A stretch of DNA of 40,045 nucleotides. Origin: Candidatus Iainarchaeum sp. Its GTDB lineage: Archaea; Micrarchaeota; Micrarchaeia; Burarchaeales; Fermentimicrarchaeaceae. This document shows, piece by piece, positions 35,922 through 40,045 of this stretch. Where the stretch lies: NCBI GenBank assembly GCA_028714235.1, contig JAQTMQ010000010.1:1-40045 (forward strand), in the 5' to 3' direction. Positions within the stretch are counted from its first letter, which is position 1. The number at the start of each line of letters is the position of its first letter. Made by a program: the position numbers and the translations under genes. The notes below the pieces were generated by a model. It did not search any database and was not told the DNA's origin. It saw only the letters and a program-made list of their open reading frames with translations.

Positions 35922-36037
35922 CGCCCCCGCGGGGATTTTCGGCGCAAGCCGAAAGCGCCTTGCTTTCGGCGAGCGCGTTTGAACCCCGATATCGAGCTCC
36001 GCAAGCTCGCGTTCTATCCAAGTTATACTACGGGGGC
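35922..36037 (-). tRNA. tRNA-Arg(GCG) with a 42-nt insertion (35936-35977) in the T-loop, position 59/60
   Basis: Acceptor GCCCCCG/CGGGGGC, anticodon stem CGAGC-TTGCGGA-GCTCG, T-stem CGGGG/CCCCG, A20, G73. Removing the insert restores the T-loop TTCAAAT. Confidence 0.9.
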
Positions 36038-36055
36038 CTGTTTGCTGGCTGCGAG

Positions 36056-36214
36056 AGCAGGGAATGGGAGTTGTCCTCTCGCGCGGCTTGAGGGGCCGCC
36101 TTGCGGGATTTGAACCCATCTGTTCCGGTTGCTGCGTTTCTTTTTCGCTGGCGTTTTTCTTTTTGAAGAAAAAGGCCACTGCAGCCGGACGCATAGCCGA
36201 TCTGCCATCCCTGC
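36056..36214 (-). tRNA. tRNA-Cys(GCA) with a 37/38 intron (36130-36178) and a second 39-nt insertion in the T-arm (about 36070-36108)
   Basis: Acceptor GCAGGGA/TCCCTGC, U73, D-arm TGGCAGATCGGCTATGCG, anticodon stem TCCGG/CCGGA with loop CTGCAG-A, T-stem ATGGG/CCCAT after removal of the insert. Confidence 0.9.
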
Positions 36215-36355
36215 CCTGGAGGTACTGTTTAACGGTTTCCGTTTTTTAAAGGGTGGCGTTGCGGGGTTTGGAAGCCAACCAATAAATACCGGTTTCGGGC
36301 AAAGCGTACCGCTTCTTCTGGATGCCGCTTCCGCCCCGGGGAGAGGTGCTTTTTC

Positions 36356-37006
36356 TTGCGCAAAGGCTTCGTGTCGCTCGTCCTCGTCGTCCTGTTCGCA
36401 ACGGCGTATTTCTCGCTTGCCGATTTTGGCAGGGAGGAGGACGGCGCAGTGATGCGCGCGCAGCTTCGCCTGCTCGGCGTCGAGAAGGACTACTATTTGC
36501 GCGCCGGGCTCAGGGACGCGATGAAGGGGGCGCTGCTTTACGGGGCAACGCATCCAGGCGAAGGCGAGGCGAGGGAGGTTTCCGCCGTGGAAAAGCTTGC
36601 CGGGCTCGCGGCGTACGCCGCAAGCCGCTACGCCGCCGAGGGGGTGGCGGTGTCCTTCTGGTGCGCGCAAACCGGGGAGGACGGGATTGCCGGGGCGCGC
36701 AAGTGGGGGCTTTCGGACGCCGTTTCAGGATATTGCGCGGACCCGCTTGACCGGCTTGCGGGGAGGCCTGACGCGGCGAACGCGTGCAGCCTCATGGTTT
36801 CGTTTGACGAGGAGCGCGGGGAGGCGGGGATTGCGCGCGCGAAGGCGGTCCGGACGGACGGGAACGGGTGGGTTTGCACCTACCCCGAGCTGGTTTCGTC
36901 CAGCCCCTCGGTTTTCGGCGCGTCTGTTTCCTACGCTGGCGTTGGCGGGGAGGGCTATGCGGTCTTGCCAGAGGGCCTGTCGTTCGGGGGCGGTCCGGAT
37001 GATTAG
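36356..37006 (+). CDS. secreted pilin-like/hypothetical protein
   Basis: MRKGFVSLVLVVLFATAYFSLADFGRE N-terminal hydrophobic segment; first gene of a pilin-like cluster (TTG start assumed). Confidence 0.55.
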   Translation: MRKGFVSLVLVVLFATAYFSLADFGREEDGAVMRAQLRLLGVEKDYYLRAGLRDAMKGALLYGATHPGEGEAREVSAVEKLAGLAAYAASRYAAEGVAVSFWCAQTGEDGIAGARKWGLSDAVSGYCADPLDRLAGRPDAANACSLMVSFDEERGEAGIARAKAVRTDGNGWVCTYPELVSSSPSVFGASVSYAGVGGEGYAVLPEGLSFGGGPDD

Positions 37007-37328
37007 GGGGCAGGCTGGTTTCGAGGCGCTCGCATGCTCCGCGGCATTGCTCGCGTTCATCCTGGTTTTGGGGGTTGCGGCGGAATCCGCGGGGATGCGG
37101 GCGCGGGAGTTTTCCTCGCGCCTCGGCGACGGGCTGCGTGCGGAGCTGCTTGCTGCGGAACTCGACCTGCTCGCTGCCGACGGCAGGCTTTCCGCGCTTT
37201 GCGAGGCGGACTTGCGCGGCTGCGCGCTCACCGGGGACGGGGTCGCGTGCGGGAACGCGTCGGCCGCAACGATAATCGGGAACAGCGGGGGAGGGAGGTA
37301 CGGTTTTTATGGCTCTTTTCCGGGCTAG
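36999..37328 (+). CDS. class III signal-peptide (type IV pilin-like) protein
   Basis: MIRGQAGFEALACSAALLAFILVLG: [K/R]GQxxxE followed by a hydrophobic helix. Confidence 0.65.
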   Translation: MIRGQAGFEALACSAALLAFILVLGVAAESAGMRAREFSSRLGDGLRAELLAAELDLLAADGRLSALCEADLRGCALTGDGVACGNASAATIIGNSGGGRYGFYGSFPG

Positions 37329-37743
37329 GATGGGGCAGGCGTTTTCCGCGGACGCGGCGCTTGCCGCCGTGTGCATACTCGCGGTTGCCGTGGCGGGAAT
37401 GGCGGCGGTTTCGGTTTGCGCGCGCGGCGCGGCCTTCGCGTGCGAGCAGGCCGCGCTTGAGGCGAAAGCCGTTTCCGCCGCGGACTACCTGGTGAAGGAA
37501 GGCGCGGCGCAAAAGACGGGTTCGGCTTTCGGCGCGGTCGCGCGCGCGGGAAGGGTTGACGAGGGCGCGCTTTCCGCGCTTGACGAGGACTGGCTTGCGG
37601 GCAGGGTCGGCGCGCGAAGCGTCTGCGTTGAAGGCGTCCGCGCGGGCGGCGCTGCGGCCTGCGCGGGAGGCGTTTGCGTGAAGCGCGCAGTGATTTTCCA
37701 GGGGAGCGGGGAGGCTGGCTATCTTGTCGTTTGCGTGCAATGA
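37309..37743 (+). CDS. pilin-like secreted protein
   Basis: MALFRARMGQAFSADAALAAVCILAVAVAGMAAVSVC. Confidence 0.55.
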   Translation: MALFRARMGQAFSADAALAAVCILAVAVAGMAAVSVCARGAAFACEQAALEAKAVSAADYLVKEGAAQKTGSAFGAVARAGRVDEGALSALDEDWLAGRVGARSVCVEGVRAGGAAACAGGVCVKRAVIFQGSGEAGYLVVCVQ

Positions 37744-38095
37744 GTCGGCGAAGGGGCAGGCGTTCTCGCTTGAGGCGATGCTTTCCCTTCTTGCGGCGGC
37801 CGCGCTGCTCTCCGCAGCCTCGCTTCAGGCGCAAGCGAAGCCGGAGACGCTTGAGCGGCTTGCCGAGTTCCAGCTGCTCAACGACTTCCTTGCGGTGAGG
37901 AGCGGGGCCGGGCTTGAGCCCGGCTACGTCGCTGCCGCGGGTGTTTGCCTGAAGCTTGAGGACGGGGAAGCCGAAGCCCGCTTCCTGCCGGAGGAGTGCG
38001 CGGGGATGACGCCGGCCGGCGTCGTTTCCACTACCCGAATCGTTTGCGAGGACGGCGAGTTCAGGGAAATCAGGGCGAGCCTGTGGAAACGGTGA
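37724..38095 (+). CDS. class III signal-peptide (pilin-like) protein
   Basis: SAKGQAFSLEAMLSLLAAAALLSAASL. Confidence 0.6.
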   Translation: MSFACNESAKGQAFSLEAMLSLLAAAALLSAASLQAQAKPETLERLAEFQLLNDFLAVRSGAGLEPGYVAAAGVCLKLEDGEAEARFLPEECAGMTPAGVVSTTRIVCEDGEFREIRASLWKR

Positions 38096-38483
38096 ATTCC
38101 ACCCCGCCTTCCGAGCAGCAGGAAACCAGTATCTTCGGCTTTCCGGGCTGCATGAGGGCTTCGCCCGCCCGCGCGCGAAACCTGGCCGCGGCGCGGAGCG
38201 CCCTTCCCGAAACGTCGGCGCCGATTTCGCCGTCCGACCAGCGGATGGTCGCGCCCGCGAGAGCGCGCGCGTCGATTTCGCGCGAGTTCCCGTCCCCGAG
38301 GAGGTACGCCTCCTCGGAGGCGAACGCGAGCCGCGAAAGCTCGGCTTGCGCCTCGGCTTCCTGCGCGCGGGAGATTATTTTTTCGCGCACCCCGGCGCCG
38401 AGCGGCGCCCAGGCGGCGAGGAACGCGAGGAAGGCCGCGAGGACGGCGAGGAATTCGAGCGTGGCCTGCGCCTTCATGTGCAT
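38070..38483 (-). CDS. class III signal-peptide (pilin-like) protein
   Basis: MHMKAQATLEFLAVLAAFLAFLAAW (KAQxxxEF). Confidence 0.6.
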   Translation of the reverse strand: MHMKAQATLEFLAVLAAFLAFLAAWAPLGAGVREKIISRAQEAEAQAELSRLAFASEEAYLLGDGNSREIDARALAGATIRWSDGEIGADVSGRALRAAARFRARAGEALMQPGKPKILVSCCSEGGVEFTVSTGSP

Positions 38484-38776
38484 ACCTTCAGGTAGGCGTC
38501 GCAGCTGCCGCTTTCGCATTGGGAGTCCTTCGTGCAGGCCGCGCCCTCCGCCTTCTTCGCGGCTTTCGTCGCGAGCGCGGAGGTGTCGTTTATCTCGCTG
38601 AACAGCTTTTGCGCGCCCTTGTCAATCGCGTCGGCGCCCTTTTTCGCGGTGTCCTGCATTTTGGAGACGAGGATTAGGGCGACCGCGAGCACGGCGGCAA
38701 TCAGGAGAATCATTTCCGCCGACACCTGCCCTTTCCCGGTTTTTCCCTGAAAACTAGCCTTTCTTTTCCACTTCAT
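38474..38776 (-). CDS. class III signal-peptide (pilin-like) protein, Cys-containing C-terminus
   Basis: TGKGQVSAEMILLIAAVLAVALILV; CTKDSQCESGSCDAYLKVCT C-terminus. Confidence 0.65.
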   Translation of the reverse strand: MKWKRKASFQGKTGKGQVSAEMILLIAAVLAVALILVSKMQDTAKKGADAIDKGAQKLFSEINDTSALATKAAKKAEGAACTKDSQCESGSCDAYLKVCT

Positions 38777-38822
38777 TCGTCACACCTCCAGAACCAGGCC
38801 GCGAAAAAATGGAATGCGGCTT

Positions 38823-39407
38823 TCAGAAAACGAACGCGAAGAACGCGAGCGGGAGCGCGAGCGCGAGCCATGCCGCCCAGTTCCAGGCGAGCACCTTGCT
38901 TCCGTCGAGCGGATAGATTGGAATCATGTTGAAGACTCCCAGGAAAAAGTTTATGCCCGCCGCGCTCGCGCCGAGCAGCTCGAGGTAGCTTCCCGCGGGC
39001 GCGGCGAACGCGAGCGCGAGGAAGGCGAGCCCCACGACCAGGTTCGTGAAGCACCCGGCGGCCGAGATTATCCCGTTCTGCGCGCGCGTGAGGCCGCGCG
39101 AATAGATGTAGACCGCGCCGGGCGCGGCGAAGACGAACGCGCCCCGGGTGAGGATTGCCATGCCGAGAGCGAGGATGAGGCCTGTTTCCCATGCCTGGAA
39201 GCGCGCGTACGCGCCGTACCTGATTGCCACGAACTTGTGCGCGAGCTCGTGGAGGACAAAGCCGGTCCCCACCCCGGCGAGGATTACGGGGAACGCGAGG
39301 ATGAAGTCGGCCCTGGACGAGAAAAGGAAGCCGACCGAGAAGGCGAAGGCCACGACTACCATTGAAACGGCTATCTGGGTCACTTCATTCGAATCGAAAC
39401 CGAACAA
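38823..39407 (-). CDS. site-2-protease-type (M50) membrane metalloprotease
   Basis: FVLHELAHKFVAIRYGAYARFQAW and MIPIYPLDGSKV. Confidence 0.88.
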   Translation of the reverse strand: MFGFDSNEVTQIAVSMVVVAFAFSVGFLFSSRADFILAFPVILAGVGTGFVLHELAHKFVAIRYGAYARFQAWETGLILALGMAILTRGAFVFAAPGAVYIYSRGLTRAQNGIISAAGCFTNLVVGLAFLALAFAAPAGSYLELLGASAAGINFFLGVFNMIPIYPLDGSKVLAWNWAAWLALALPLAFFAFVF

Positions 39408-39422
39408 CTCGCCACCTTTCGC

Positions 39423-39836
39423 TTATGCTATCGTGACATTGGACGCGTCAATAACTTCGCGCTCGATGAGCCTGCAGCGCGCGGGCTTGAAGAAGCCCTC
39501 GTAGCCCGTGATTACGCACCTGCGCACGTTCCCGTCCGGAAAAACCACGCCGATTTTCGCGCCCTTCCTCCCGGCTTCCGCGGCCATTCCCGCGCTTGAA
39601 GGCATGAGCATGCGCATCACTTGCGGGACCGCGTTCAGGGCCGGGGACTCGACTTCAACGCTGTCGCCTTTCCTTACTCCCCTGAGGTACGGCACCGCGA
39701 TTGGGGTGAGAAGCGAGGCGCCGGCCGCGAGCGCGGACGCCTTGAACAGGAAGCCCGGCCCGGCATCCGGCAGGAACGCGTACGCGACCAGGACCAGAGC
39801 GAGATAAGCCGCAACCGAGCGGAAGAACAGGCTCAT
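39423..39836 (-). CDS. hypothetical membrane protein
   Basis: MSLFFRSVAAYLALVLVAYAFLPDAGPGFLFKAS...; start moved from the 192-aa ORF, whose upstream part overlaps the AAA gene out of frame. Confidence 0.6.
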   Translation of the reverse strand: MSLFFRSVAAYLALVLVAYAFLPDAGPGFLFKASALAAGASLLTPIAVPYLRGVRKGDSVEVESPALNAVPQVMRMLMPSSAGMAAEAGRKGAKIGVVFPDGNVRRCVITGYEGFFKPARCRLIEREVIDASNVTIA

Positions 39837-39838
39837 GC

Positions 39839-40031
39839 TCACCGGTACATCGCCCCCTGCGGCTGCTGCACGAACTTCTTTATCGCTTCCGTCCTGTTCC
39901 CGCTGATGGAAGGCGAGGTCGCGCGGATTGCCGCGTCGAAGTGCTCCATCGTGACCTTGTCGGACTTGTCGCGTATGGCGTTCATGCCGGCCTCCCTGCA
40001 AACGTTCTCTATGTCCGCGCCAGTGTAATCG
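39839..40031 (-). CDS. AAA-family ATPase (Cdc48/PAN-like), C-terminal fragment
   Basis: Reverse strand reads DYTGADIENVCREAGMNAIRDKSDKVTMEHFDAAIRATSPSISGNRTEAIKKFVQQPQGAMYR*. Truncated at the contig end. Confidence 0.8.
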
Positions 40032-40045
40032 AGATCGGAAGAGCG
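40032..40045 (+). other. Illumina TruSeq adapter remnant AGATCGGAAGAGCG
   Basis: Exact 14-nt match to the start of the standard Illumina adapter, at the very end of the contig. Confidence 0.92.

Noticed and set aside
36070-36108. Treating GGGTTCAAATCCC as an uninterrupted T-arm of tRNA-Cys
   Set aside because: It would leave A-C and T-G pairs at the stem base and no acceptor 3' strand. Removing the insert gives perfect ATGGG/CCCAT and GCAGGGA/TCCCTGC pairing plus U73.
35889-36670. Minus-strand ORFs (101 and 215 aa) across 35889-36670
   Set aside because: They run through the two tRNA genes and into the antisense of the pilin-cluster gene; translation is meaningless there.
36356-36750. Alternative plus-strand frames inside 36322-37328 (Arg-rich ORFs)
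   Set aside because: Out-of-frame with the ORFs carrying hydrophobic N-terminal helices; high-GC artefacts.

Overview
Archaeal contig of high overall GC, probably DPANN-like (taxonomy inferred from gene content only). It carries HerA, NurA, Pus10, Pth2, RtcA, class III signal-peptide pilins, BHB tRNA introns and an AAA ATPase.

The central feature is a complete subtype I-G (formerly I-U) CRISPR-Cas locus: cas3 with a C-terminal HD domain, csx17/cas8, csb1/cas7, csb2/cas5-cas6, a cas4-cas1 fusion and cas2. It is followed by a leader and 21 identical 36-bp repeats with 20 spacers. Each repeat forms an 8-bp stem capped by a GAAA loop.

Other highlights:
(1) Two tandem tRNA genes, Cys(GCA) and Arg(GCG), on the minus strand. 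Both have an insertion in the T-arm, and tRNA-Cys also has a canonical 37/38 intron. They are absent from the ORF track.
(2) A small accessory island (wHTH-MNT/HEPN and Fic cassettes). The cassettes are separated by three partial copies of the 3' end of a DNA-alkylation-repair gene.
(3) A likely structured ncRNA behind a strong BRE/TATA promoter.
(4) Two unlisted zinc-finger microproteins and an AbrB-like ORF with no canonical start.
(5) A cluster of pilin-like genes.
(6) An exact Illumina adapter sequence at the 3' end of the contig.

Many ORFs in the supplied track are antisense or out-of-frame artefacts of the high GC.
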